NCBI GenBank assembly: GCA_958431815.1
Contig: CAUASB010000001.1
Coordinates: 248,001-312,000, forward strand
Reading direction: 5' to 3'
DNA from: an uncultured Eggerthella sp.
Lineage (GTDB): Bacteria; Actinomycetota; Coriobacteriia; Coriobacteriales; Eggerthellaceae
Length of the DNA stretch: 64,000 nt
Made by a program: the position numbers and the translations under genes. Shown piece after piece: positions 33,959 through 42,099 of this stretch. Position 1 is the stretch's first letter, and each line of letters begins with the position of its first letter. The notes beneath the pieces are model-generated. The model was not told the DNA's origin. It did not search any database and worked only from the letters and a program-made list of their open reading frames with translations.

Positions 33959-34876
33959 TTATAGAGCCTCTACCACTGCTGCGCCCAACGGTGAGAAAGA
34001 CGTTACGCGCGTCCACCATTCGTGCTTGCGTGCCTCGACCGAAGCATCGCATGCTTCCTGGTAGCTGCCGAACACGCAGCACACGGCCGAACCGCTGCCG
34101 CATAGCACCGTGTTCTCGGCGCCAGCCGCCGCCCTGCCCCACTCGAGCACTTCGGCAACAGCAGGCGTAACCGCGCACGCCGCCTTTTCAAGGTTGTTGT
34201 ACAGGGAAACGTCGGCAGCCTCGGTCTTTTCGGTCAACGAAGAAAGAAGCTCTTCACCGGCGACAACGGGCGCTTCGTCGAACGTCGCATAGGCCTTGCC
34301 AGTGGAAACACCGGCATCGGGACGCACCAGCAGCACGAAGCCCGAGCGGGGCTTCAGTGTTGCCTCGAGCACATCGCCCTTTCCAGAAAGACGCGCGCAG
34401 CCGCCCTTCAGGAAAAACGAGACATCGGCGCCCAAGCGCGAGGCAACTTCTTGCACGCGCTCGTCTTCCACGCTAACACCCCACAGCGTTGCGGCGCCCA
34501 CCAGGGCTGCTGCCGCATTGGAGGAACCGCCGCCCAGGCCAGCTTCAGCAGGGATAACCTTGTTCAGCACCATTTCAATGGTTTCATCCTGTGTGCGACC
34601 CAGTGCTTTGGCGAGCTCCGCCACTGCTTTATAGGCGATGTTTTCCTCTGCTTTGATGGTAAGCGGATCGATGGTAAACGAAGTTTCGCACTTCAGCATG
34701 ATGCGCAGCCCTTCGCCCGAGCCTTCATCGTCGAAGCGGCGCATGGAAAGCGTGTCGTGCAAGGCAAGCGAGTGCATGATGGTTTGTACCTCATGGAACC
34801 CGCTTTCCTGCTTTTCTCCCACCGCCAGAACCAAGTTCACCTTCGCAGGCGAAATGATCTTGGTCACGTTCTTCAT
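33959..34876 (-). CDS. ispE: 4-diphosphocytidyl-2-C-methyl-D-erythritol kinase
   Basis: A GHMP-family kinase of the MEP isoprenoid pathway, 305 residues. Start at ATG 34876 with GAGGG upstream; an ATG 21 bases earlier overlaps the tadA stop but lacks a site. Motifs: ISPAKVNLVLAVG, IPAEAGLGGGSSNAAAAL (ATP loop) and ENTVLCGSGSAVCCVF. It is separated from ispD and ispF, which lie together at 43676-45035. Confidence 0.9.
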   Translation of the reverse strand: MKNVTKIISPAKVNLVLAVGEKQESGFHEVQTIMHSLALHDTLSMRRFDDEGSGEGLRIMLKCETSFTIDPLTIKAEENIAYKAVAELAKALGRTQDETIEMVLNKVIPAEAGLGGGSSNAAAALVGAATLWGVSVEDERVQEVASRLGADVSFFLKGGCARLSGKGDVLEATLKPRSGFVLLVRPDAGVSTGKAYATFDEAPVVAGEELLSSLTEKTEAADVSLYNNLEKAACAVTPAVAEVLEWGRAAAGAENTVLCGSGSAVCCVFGSYQEACDASVEARKHEWWTRVTSFSPLGAAVVEAL

Positions 34877-34893
34877 CGGCAATCCCTCAAGCC

Positions 34894-35469
34894 TCATGCA
34901 AAAGCACCATCCTGATTCGGTTCATCGTTGTTGTTTCCAGTTGCAGCCTGCGCTGCGGCGGCCTCTTCGGCGCGGGCCGCGGCCTTTTTGGCCTTGTTGC
35001 GCTTGCGCTTTTCGCGGAAAAACGTTTTCAACAAGGAAGCGCACTCCTCTTCACACACGCCCGGCGTAACCTCGAACACGTGGTTCAGCCGTTCGTCGGC
35101 ATTCACTTGATACAGGGAGCCAAGCGCACCCGCCTTCGGGTCGAATGCGCCGAACACGCACCGGTCGATACGCGCTTGATGCATAAGCCCCGCGCACATG
35201 ATGCATGGCTCAAGCGTAACGTACACCGTACACCCGGAAAGGCGCCACACACCCAACTTGTCAGACGCTTGTTTCATTGCAAGGAATTCAGCATGGCCGG
35301 CTGGGTCGGCATCGGTTTCACGGCGGTTGTACGCCGCTGCTATCACCTGCCCGTCACGCACGACCACTGCGCCAATGGGCACTTCATCGAGCTGTTCGGC
35401 TTTGCGCGCCTCGGCAATGGCCAGACGCATGAACTCGCTATCTTGGGCGTCTGGGCTGACGCTTTCCAT
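34894..35469 (-). CDS. tadA: tRNA-specific adenosine deaminase
   Basis: 191 residues. Zinc-dependent deaminase motifs are HAEFLAM (His and catalytic Glu) and PCIMCAG (two Cys), with NRRETDADPAGHAE before the first. It converts A34 to inosine in tRNA-Arg(ACG). The C-terminal 35 residues are an extra Lys/Ala-rich tail not needed for activity. It is 17 bp upstream of ispE on the same strand. Confidence 0.93.
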   Translation of the reverse strand: MESVSPDAQDSEFMRLAIAEARKAEQLDEVPIGAVVVRDGQVIAAAYNRRETDADPAGHAEFLAMKQASDKLGVWRLSGCTVYVTLEPCIMCAGLMHQARIDRCVFGAFDPKAGALGSLYQVNADERLNHVFEVTPGVCEEECASLLKTFFREKRKRNKAKKAAARAEEAAAAQAATGNNNDEPNQDGAFA

Positions 35470-35510
35470 ACCTCACCACCAAATTATGCTATCCTTATCC
35501 CTACCAATTC

Positions 35511-35598
35511 GGAGGAATGGCAGAGTGGTTGAATGCGGCGGTCTTGAAAACCGTTGTGCCGCAAGGCACCGTGGGTTCAAATCCTACTTCCTCCGCCA
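35511..35598 (+). tRNA. tRNA-Ser (anticodon TGA)
   Basis: GGAGGAA acceptor with TTCCTCC, long variable arm (TGTGCCGCAAGGCACC), anticodon loop CTTGAAA giving TGA, encoded CCA. Confidence 0.95.
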
Positions 35599-35607
35599 GC
35601 TTTCATT

Positions 35608-35634
35608 GCGCCGTTCTTCCGAACGGCGCTTTTT
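35608..35634 (+). terminator. Terminator after tRNA-Ser(TGA)
   Basis: GCGCCGTTC-TTCC-GAACGGCGC followed by TTTTTC. Confidence 0.92.
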
Positions 35635-35657
35635 CATTTTAAACGCAATGACGCTGC

Positions 35658-35754
35658 GCGGGGCTCTGATGACACATCTGGGCTTCAATCGGTCGGCGCG
35701 GCCAAAGGCCAGCGCTTCCCTCTTTCAACCCAGCTGCACTCATCAGAGCCCCGC
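35658..35754. repeat. Long hairpin with perfect 15-bp ends
   Basis: GCGGGGCTCTGATGA and TCATCAGAGCCCCGC close a 97-base hairpin with a second stem CTGGG/CCCAG inside. No gene is seen here. Confidence 0.7.
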
Positions 35755-35828
35755 TCGCTGTTTCGTCCGACTATGCGAGTTTTTAAACAGTACTCAGCGG
35801 ACAGCCTGTCAATTTCGTTGAAACCCCG

Positions 35829-36104
35829 GCTGGCTCACCTCGTTTGCGAATCGGGGCGTGGCACCCTGTGTCAGCTTATTCCGTAGCGCGGTTTGAAAAG
35901 AATTGAATGCAAGAAATCGCCCCAGGTATTCGACCAGAAATATCGGGATATGGCGAACCATGCGTCGAACCATCTCCGCGATTTCAACCACTAATCATAA
36001 AACCAATTCTCTGAAAACCGACGGGAAAGAAGTCACACCTTCTTTCCCGAAATCGAAGACTGAGCTGGAACAGGGCGCCCCGCCCCGATTCGCAAACAGC
36101 CAGC
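35829..36104. repeat. Long inverted-repeat element with conserved core, copy 2
   Basis: Perfect inverted arms GTTTGCGAATCGGGGCG (35842-35858 with 36081-36097), extended imperfectly on both sides. The core from 35911 matches copy 1 at 24374 (AAGAAATCGCCCCAGGTATTCGACC shared over 20 bases). The minus-strand frame from GTG 35991 reads MVEIAEMVRRMV... VEYLGRFLAFNS, similar to copy 1 with conservative changes. A separate 10-bp hairpin (36023-36048) lies in the right half. The right arm reaches the aroE stop codon. Confidence 0.75.
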
Positions 36105-36973
36105 TATTGCCCGAAGAAGGTTTCCATAACGAAATCGACCGGCATTTCGCGTCCCAACCAGAGGCGTTCGGCAATTGCCGCCTGCTGCACGAAGAAGCCT
36201 GCACCGTCTACCGTCTTGCAACCCTGCGAACGCGCAAGTTTTATGAGCTCGGTTTCACGGGGGTTGTACACCAAATCGGACACGATAAGCTCAGGACGCA
36301 GCATATCGGCATCGAGCAAACAGCCTGGATCGTCGGGGTACCCAACGTTGGTGGCGTTTACCACCAGAGCCGATTCGGCAACGGAAGCCCGCAAGCGCTC
36401 CGTGTCGGAAAGCGAGTACAGGGAAATGGCGCACTCCGAATACGAATGCAAGCGTTCCACCAGCTCATAGCCGCTTTGCTGGTACTTTTCCTGACGGTTG
36501 AACACATCAATTTCTGCCACGCCGTCAAGCGCAGCCTGCACGGCGATGGCGCACGCCGCGCCACCCGCACCGAGCACCGTGATCTTCTTCCCACGCACAT
36601 TGACGCCATTCAAAACCAAGTTGCGCATGAATGCCGCACCATCGGCGTTGTCACCCAAGGAACGGCCGTTCTGAACAACCACGATATTCACCGCGCCCAT
36701 GATTTCCGCCACACGCGAAATCTCATGCAGATACGGCACCACCGCGCTTTTGTATGGGGCTGTAACGTTGTAGCCCAAAAAGCCCAGCGCCTCCATACCG
36801 CGCACGGCAGCTTCAAGATTCTCGGGCTTTACGTCGAAAGGAACGAAGGCAAAGTCGTAGCCCATCTTCTCGAACACCGCATTGTGAACCGCCGGCGAAC
36901 CGGAATAAGTGACGGGCGATCCGATAAGACCAACCAACCTCGTTGAACCGGAAATTCGAGTATCTGCGTCCAT
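36104..36973 (-). CDS. aroE: Shikimate dehydrogenase
   Basis: 289 residues from the ATG at 36973, preceded by GGAAGG. Motifs: LIGSPVTYSGSPAVHN (shikimate binding), GYNVTAPYK (catalytic Lys), DNADGAAF and VLGAGGAACAIA (NADP-binding Rossmann loop). It reduces 3-dehydroshikimate. The basic residue after the first Rossmann strand (NRQEKY) suits NADP(H). Confidence 0.92.
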   Translation of the reverse strand: MDADTRISGSTRLVGLIGSPVTYSGSPAVHNAVFEKMGYDFAFVPFDVKPENLEAAVRGMEALGFLGYNVTAPYKSAVVPYLHEISRVAEIMGAVNIVVVQNGRSLGDNADGAAFMRNLVLNGVNVRGKKITVLGAGGAACAIAVQAALDGVAEIDVFNRQEKYQQSGYELVERLHSYSECAISLYSLSDTERLRASVAESALVVNATNVGYPDDPGCLLDADMLRPELIVSDLVYNPRETELIKLARSQGCKTVDGAGFFVQQAAIAERLWLGREMPVDFVMETFFGQ

Positions 36974-37070
36974 AAAGCCCTTCCTATCATGCAGGCGCAC
37001 TGCCCGCAAGACGCCTTACGACCTGAAGCCGAAACACATTTGAAACAACTCTACCGCAAGCCTTGCCACA

Positions 37071-37106
37071 GGAAAAGAAAAGCGGCTCCCATAGGCGGGA
37101 GCCGCT
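37071..37106 (-). terminator. Terminator of the ABC-F gene
   Basis: AGCGGCTCCC-ataggC-GGGAGCCGCT; the minus strand continues with TTTTCTTTTCC. Confidence 0.88.
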
Positions 37107-37216
37107 AGTATTCGGCATATATCGTTCGGTGAAGCGCTTTGCCGCGGACTGGAAACCTCCTCGCAGGTTCAAGCAAACCGCCGCGAAGGCTTTGCGCAAG
37201 CCATCGCGAAAGGGTC

Positions 37217-39016
37217 CTACCCTTCCAATTCCTCGGCAACGACGAGCCACTCTTCTTCAAGCGCGTTGATGCGCTCTTCAAGCTCGTGGATGTCTGCCTG
37301 CGCTTTGCCCAGCGCCTCATAGTCGTACGGGTCGACCTTCAGAAGGTCTTCCTTCGCCTGGGCAAGCTTCTTTTCCTGGGTCTTCATCTTGTTTTCCAAC
37401 GAGCGCGCCTGCTTCTTCAGCTCGCGCACCTCTGCAGCGGAACGGCCCGATTCCTCGGCCGCATTACCGGACTGTTTGGCGTTGCCCGAAGCCTTGCTCT
37501 TCTTCGCCTTGCGGCTTTCGTCCAACAGCTCAAGATACTCGTCAACGCCACGCGGACAATGGGTAAGCTTGCCGTCTATCAGGGCGAACTGGTCGTCGGT
37601 CACGCGCTCCATAAGGTAACGGTCGTGGCTTACCACGATGAGCGTGCCTGGCCAGGTATCCAGCAGGTTTTCCATAGCCACCGTCATGTCGGTATCAAGG
37701 TCGTTGCTGGGCTCGTCGAGGATAAGAACGTTCGGCGAATCGAGCAGAATCAACATCAGCTGCAAGCGGCGCTTCTGGCCGCCGGAAAGTGTTTCCACCG
37801 GCATATTCAGATGCGCGTTGGTGAACCCCAGCTGCTCAAGCAGTTGAGCAGGGGAAACTTCCTTGCCATCAATCATGTAACGCGAGTTGTAGCGCGAAAG
37901 CACTTCACGCACACGATCGCCCTTCAACTTCTCAAGCTCTTCCAGCTTCTGGGAAAGGAAAGCGAACTTCACCGTTTTGCCGATTTTCACACGACCTGCC
38001 TGCGGGCGCAGCTTGCCCTGCACGATGTCGAGCAAAGTCGATTTGCCGGCGCCGTTGGCACCCAAAAGGCCGTAGCGATCGCCCGGGCCGATCATCCAGG
38101 TAACGTCGTCGAGCACCTTGTTCTGGCCGTAGGAAAACGAAACGTCGATAACGTCGACACACTTCTTGCCCAAGCGGGAAATTGCGGCGCGTTTCAGTTC
38201 CGTGGTGTTGCGCAGCGGCGGCTCTTCGGCAATAAGGGCGCGTGCGGTTTCCACATGGAAGCGCGGCTTGCTAGAACGCGCACGGGCACCACGGGAAAGG
38301 AAGGCAAGCTCGCGGCGAATAAGGTTCTGGCGCTTCTGCTCCGCCACCTCCGCCTGGCGCTGGCGCTCCACGCGCTGCAGGATGTACGCGGAATAGCCGC
38401 CCTCGAACGGCTCGGCAACGCCATCGTGCACTTCCCACATGCGCAGGCACACTTCGTCCAAGAACCAGCGGTCGTGCGTTACCACCACCAGCGCACCGCT
38501 GCCGCGGGAAAAGCGCTTCTTCAGGTGCTTTGCCAGCCAGTTGATGGCAACCACATCAAGATGGTTGGTGGGCTCGTCGAGCAGCAGCACATCGGCATCG
38601 GCAATAAGCACACGCGCCAGGTCAACGCGACGACGCTGGCCGCCCGAAAGCGTGCCAACCAGCGCATTCCAATCGAGGTCGCCAATCATGCCATCGATAA
38701 TGTCACGGATACGCGCATCTGATGCCCACTCGTATTCAGGGGCATCGCCTACGATGTTCCAGCCGATGGTGCGATCATCGTCGAGCTCATCGGTTTGACG
38801 AAGGGAAGCGAAACGCACGCCACCCGTGCGCAGCACACGGCCATCATCGGGTTCGACCGTTCCATCGAACAGCCCCAGAAGCGAAGACTTGCCATCGCCG
38901 TTGCGACCGACCACGCCAACGCAATCGCCGTCATCGACGCCCAAGGAAAGCGAGTCGAAGATCACCTTCGTGGGGTATTCCAAATGCACATTTTCACAGC
39001 CGAACAAAAAGGCCAT
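37217..39016 (-). CDS. ABC-F ATPase (Uup-like)
   Basis: 599 residues with two ABC domains and no TM. Walker A: GRNGDGKSS and GANGAGKST. Signatures: LSGGQRRRVDLARV and LSGGQKRRLQLMLI. Walker B: LLLDEPTNHLD and LILDEPSNDLD. A helical linker rich in Arg/Gln lies between domains and a C-terminal coiled coil (about 525-598) gives the Uup-type layout. ABC-F proteins act on ribosomes, in translation or antibiotic protection. Uup-like members with this tail are usually housekeeping; resistance activity is not indicated. Confidence 0.88.
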   Translation of the reverse strand: MAFLFGCENVHLEYPTKVIFDSLSLGVDDGDCVGVVGRNGDGKSSLLGLFDGTVEPDDGRVLRTGGVRFASLRQTDELDDDRTIGWNIVGDAPEYEWASDARIRDIIDGMIGDLDWNALVGTLSGGQRRRVDLARVLIADADVLLLDEPTNHLDVVAINWLAKHLKKRFSRGSGALVVVTHDRWFLDEVCLRMWEVHDGVAEPFEGGYSAYILQRVERQRQAEVAEQKRQNLIRRELAFLSRGARARSSKPRFHVETARALIAEEPPLRNTTELKRAAISRLGKKCVDVIDVSFSYGQNKVLDDVTWMIGPGDRYGLLGANGAGKSTLLDIVQGKLRPQAGRVKIGKTVKFAFLSQKLEELEKLKGDRVREVLSRYNSRYMIDGKEVSPAQLLEQLGFTNAHLNMPVETLSGGQKRRLQLMLILLDSPNVLILDEPSNDLDTDMTVAMENLLDTWPGTLIVVSHDRYLMERVTDDQFALIDGKLTHCPRGVDEYLELLDESRKAKKSKASGNAKQSGNAAEESGRSAAEVRELKKQARSLENKMKTQEKKLAQAKEDLLKVDPYDYEALGKAQADIHELEERINALEEEWLVVAEELEG

Positions 39017-39191
39017 TACCTGCTGCTCCTTCGTTACGTGCTTCCCCGTATCGGAAAGCTATCTTACGAGTATATCCGCAATGCCGAAAACCCGTGCACA
39101 AAAGCGCCGCCCGCCTTGCCCTTCATGGCAAAGACGCGAAACCTTTGCTTCGCGGTAAGCGCGCGCATTCCACTTTGCTATAGTCGCAACC

Positions 39192-40196
39192 ATGAGTTTT
39201 CAGAAGGAAAAGATCGGCATCGTTTTGATGAATACCGGGTCGCCCGATTCGCCCGAACCGCACGACATTCGCCCGTACCTGATCGAATTCCTTTCCGACC
39301 GCAACCTTATCAAGGTGCCGCCAGCGATATGGCAGCCCATCCTGCGCATGTTCATTGCCCGCACCAGGCCCAAGAAAACCTCGCCGCGCTACCAGCAGAT
39401 CTGGACACCGGAGGGCTCGCCGCTTTTGATGGAATCGCTGGCTCAACGCGATGTCTTAAACGAATGCCTTGCGCAGGCAGGGATCAACGCACAGTGCGAA
39501 GTTGGCATGCGCTATGGCAATCCTTCGGTTCATCGGGCCCTGGATTCGCTGGAAGCAGCAGGCTGCAAAACGGTTATCGCCTTGCCCCTGTTCCCACAAA
39601 CGGCTTTCAGTACCGTGAAAACCTGCAAGGAATATGTTGAGCAATGCTTAGCGCAGCACCCCGCCCTCTCGCTCGGTTCCATTGTGCAGGGTTACTGCGA
39701 AAACCCCTTGTACACGCAGGCGCTTGCCGCCTGCGTTCAGGACACGTGGGAATATTGGCCGGGCAGCAAGCTGTTGTTCTGCTTCCATTCCATCCCCCTT
39801 GCCGATATCGAAGCGGGCGACACCTACGTAACGCAGATTGAGCAGGGAATGCAGCGCGTAACCCAGCTTTTGGGGATACCAGAAGAAGACTGGAGCATTG
39901 CCTACCATTCGCGCTTCGAGGATTCACGCGCCTGGATTGCACCCCATCCCAAAACCACACTTGCGCAATGGGCAGACGAAGGTGTTGGCCGCATTGCCCT
40001 GATGACACCCGGCTTTGCCTCCGATTGCCTTGAATCACTCTACGATATCAAGCACGTGACCTGCGATTACTTCAAAACCCTCTGCACTCAGCACGGTCAC
40101 ACCGCCGATGTGACCTATATCCCCTGCCTGAACCATCGCAGCGATCATATCGACTTGCTGTTCAATGTGGTAAGAAAAGCCATCGAAGAGCAGTAG
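39192..40196 (+). CDS. hemH: Ferrochelatase
   Basis: 334 residues. Family motifs are VLMNTGSPDSPE at the N terminus, MRYGNPSVH, LPLFPQTAFSTV, CFHSIPLADIE (catalytic His) and TPGFASDCLES (conserved Glu). It inserts iron into porphyrin, either protoporphyrin IX or coproporphyrin III. No other heme gene is near. The usual SFHG/SIP form is changed to CFHSIP but the His is kept. No clear Cys-rich FeS tail is seen. Confidence 0.88.
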   Translation: MSFQKEKIGIVLMNTGSPDSPEPHDIRPYLIEFLSDRNLIKVPPAIWQPILRMFIARTRPKKTSPRYQQIWTPEGSPLLMESLAQRDVLNECLAQAGINAQCEVGMRYGNPSVHRALDSLEAAGCKTVIALPLFPQTAFSTVKTCKEYVEQCLAQHPALSLGSIVQGYCENPLYTQALAACVQDTWEYWPGSKLLFCFHSIPLADIEAGDTYVTQIEQGMQRVTQLLGIPEEDWSIAYHSRFEDSRAWIAPHPKTTLAQWADEGVGRIALMTPGFASDCLESLYDIKHVTCDYFKTLCTQHGHTADVTYIPCLNHRSDHIDLLFNVVRKAIEEQ

Positions 40197-40230
40197 CCAC
40201 GCCCGCTTGCGCACTACATTCAAGCCCGAC

Positions 40231-40265
40231 GGAAAAAAGAAGGCCCGCTCATTGAGCGGGCCTTC
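40231..40265 (-). terminator. Terminator between convergent hemH and uspA
   Basis: GAAGGCCCGCTC-ATT-GAGCGGGCCTTC; the minus strand ends in TTTTTT, and the plus strand is also hairpin-forming. Confidence 0.9.
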
Positions 40266-40289
40266 CACGTGGATTCTTGCTGAATCGGA

Positions 40290-40766
40290 TTATTTGATTA
40301 CGAGAACCGGCATCGGGGATTCGCGCAGAACAGCGTAGGAAACAGAGCCAAGAACGCCGCGGATTGCGCCAAGGCCGCGAGAGCCCATCACGATAAGGTC
40401 GGCCTTGACCTTTTCCGCATAACCAAGAATGTCAGCTGCAGGGGTATAGCCCGGAATTACCTCGATGGTTGCTTTGTCGCCCAAGGAATCCAACGCATCG
40501 CCAATGCCTTCCTTCACCTTTTCGGTTTCTTCGGCAATGGTCTTGTTGTAAAGGGCCATGATGTCTTCAACAGAAAGCAGGTACTGCTGCGGATCGAACG
40601 AAGCGCTGTTGAAGTTTGCAGGAAGCTGGGCATTGGGATGAGTGGTTACAAATACCACATGAAGCTTTGCAGCCTCTTCGTCGCCAACGATTTCGGCAGC
40701 TTTCTTAACGGCGGCAAGCGCCTGATCGGAACCATCATATGCAACGACAACGTTTTCGAAAACCAT
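40290..40766 (-). CDS. Universal stress protein (UspA family, ATP-binding type)
   Basis: 158 residues from the ATG at 40766, chosen because AAGGAGGGG precedes it. N-terminal VVVAYDGSDQALAA and C-terminal MGSRGLGAIRGVLGSVS, the G-2x-G-9x-GS pattern of ATP-binding Usp proteins. Such single-domain proteins accumulate on starvation or redox stress. It has its own terminator and is a single-gene unit. Confidence 0.92.
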   Translation of the reverse strand: MVFENVVVAYDGSDQALAAVKKAAEIVGDEEAAKLHVVFVTTHPNAQLPANFNSASFDPQQYLLSVEDIMALYNKTIAEETEKVKEGIGDALDSLGDKATIEVIPGYTPAADILGYAEKVKADLIVMGSRGLGAIRGVLGSVSYAVLRESPMPVLVIK

Positions 40767-41131
40767 TGTTACCCCTCCTTGTCGTGTTGCTGCAGGCCCT
40801 CTTTGCATCGTATAGGCAAGGCCTGCCTTCGGTACCTTAAGCATAACACGTTCACAGGATTCCGAACAGTATTCGAATTCGCTGAATCACCAGCTCAAAG
40901 CAAATGAATTGAAAATATTAATAATCATTGCGCACAGCGACGTATCTTGCGAGGACTTGTCACATCCCAACAGCGCACTCGCACTTGTCCCTTTTTTGAT
41001 AACCAAGGTGGACGGCGCTCTTCGCGCAGGGACAAATGTCTGCACCCTTCCCCTCTACGTGTTTTCAACGCGCAACCAGAATCCGCGCACCGCCCTGTTT
41101 TTGCGCACCCCTGCTTTCCGCACAAAGCGAA
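40767..41131. other. Upstream region of uspA, no gene seen
   Basis: It should contain the uspA promoter. A loose inverted pair TTGTCCCT/AGGGACAA lies around 40985-41036, possibly a decayed member of the GGGAC palindromes. I find no coding frame worth keeping. Confidence 0.4.
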
Positions 41132-41165
41132 CAGGGCCCCTGGCTCTTACAAGCCAGGGGCCCTG
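41132..41165. terminator. Strong hairpin after the TetR gene
   Basis: CAGGGCCCCTGGCT and AGCCAGGGGCCCTG are perfect 14-bp complements with a 6-base loop. There is no T run, so termination by this hairpin is likely but not certain. Confidence 0.55.
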
Positions 41166-41214
41166 CAATCAATTATCGGGTTAAGGAGCGCTCTTCGCGC
41201 CTATCCATTCGCCG

Positions 41215-41886
41215 TTACTGCTTCAAGAAACAGCCCGTCGATTCAAGCGGCTCAAGCGCAAGTTCCATGTTCGGGTCGGTGGTGATGGAAAGCAAATAGG
41301 TTTTGATGGCTTCGTCCACCTCGTGTTCGATGTCGATATCGCCTTCGAACACGCACCAGTAGAACAGCAGGCCTGTGGAAGCAGCGGCAATACGCAGCAT
41401 AGCCTCGTCCAAGTCGATATCGTCACGCACCAGGCCCTGTTCGATGCCTTCTTCCAGGTAGCTGCGCACCGAAGCGATGATGAAATCGTCTTTGGCGTCA
41501 CGATGCAGGAAATCGAAGAACGGGTTGTGGTTTGAAGCGTACAGGCCCGAAACGAACTCCAAGCCCATATCCTTGCAATACTCAACGTATGCGCGATACA
41601 GAATCAGGATGCGCTCGATAGGGCCATACTGCTTGCCCTCTTCAACTGCCTTTTCGCGATACGGCGCAAACGCATACTTCAGGTAATAGGAGATAAGGTC
41701 TTCCTTGCCGCTGAACAGATTATAGAAACTGCCCGTTGAAAGCCCCGCCTCGTCACAGATGTTGCGAACGGTAAGCTGCTTCATACCATCGCGGTTAACA
41801 AGCTTAATAGCGGCCTTCAACAACTTTTCACGCGTAACCTGAGCCCTTGTTTCATGTACAGAAACATACTGGTTCCGCCTTATCAT
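41215..41886 (-). CDS. TetR-family transcriptional regulator
   Basis: 223 residues from the ATG at 41886 (GGGG seven bases before). The N-terminal helix-turn-helix reads REKLLKAAIKLVNRDG, LTVRNICDEAGLSTGSFYNLFSGKEDLISYY, a textbook TetR pattern. The ligand-binding domain has no recognised relative. Neither neighbour is an obvious target; regulation of a distant transporter or of itself is equally possible. Confidence 0.9.
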   Translation of the reverse strand: MIRRNQYVSVHETRAQVTREKLLKAAIKLVNRDGMKQLTVRNICDEAGLSTGSFYNLFSGKEDLISYYLKYAFAPYREKAVEEGKQYGPIERILILYRAYVEYCKDMGLEFVSGLYASNHNPFFDFLHRDAKDDFIIASVRSYLEEGIEQGLVRDDIDLDEAMLRIAAASTGLLFYWCVFEGDIDIEHEVDEAIKTYLLSITTDPNMELALEPLESTGCFLKQ

Positions 41887-42059
41887 GAGCAATCCCCTTT
41901 CCCGTTTTCACATTGCTCCACACCTTAGCGTATTGCGGGGAGCATTGCGGCTTTCCTGCGGCCCGTTCAGAAAATGAACATGTTCTAACGGTGTTGTACC
42001 ATAAATGGAGTGCCTCTGCCCGCATTTGATTCGAGCTTTCCGCAAGCAGCTTCCCACAG

Positions 42060-42088
42060 GAAACAAACGGGGGCACAAGGCCCCCGTT
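42060..42088 (-). terminator. Terminator of the ispD-ispF-cysS operon
   Basis: ACGGGGGC-CTTGT-GCCCCCGT on the minus strand followed by TTGTTT. Confidence 0.85.
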
Positions 42089-42099
42089 CGAACTGATTT

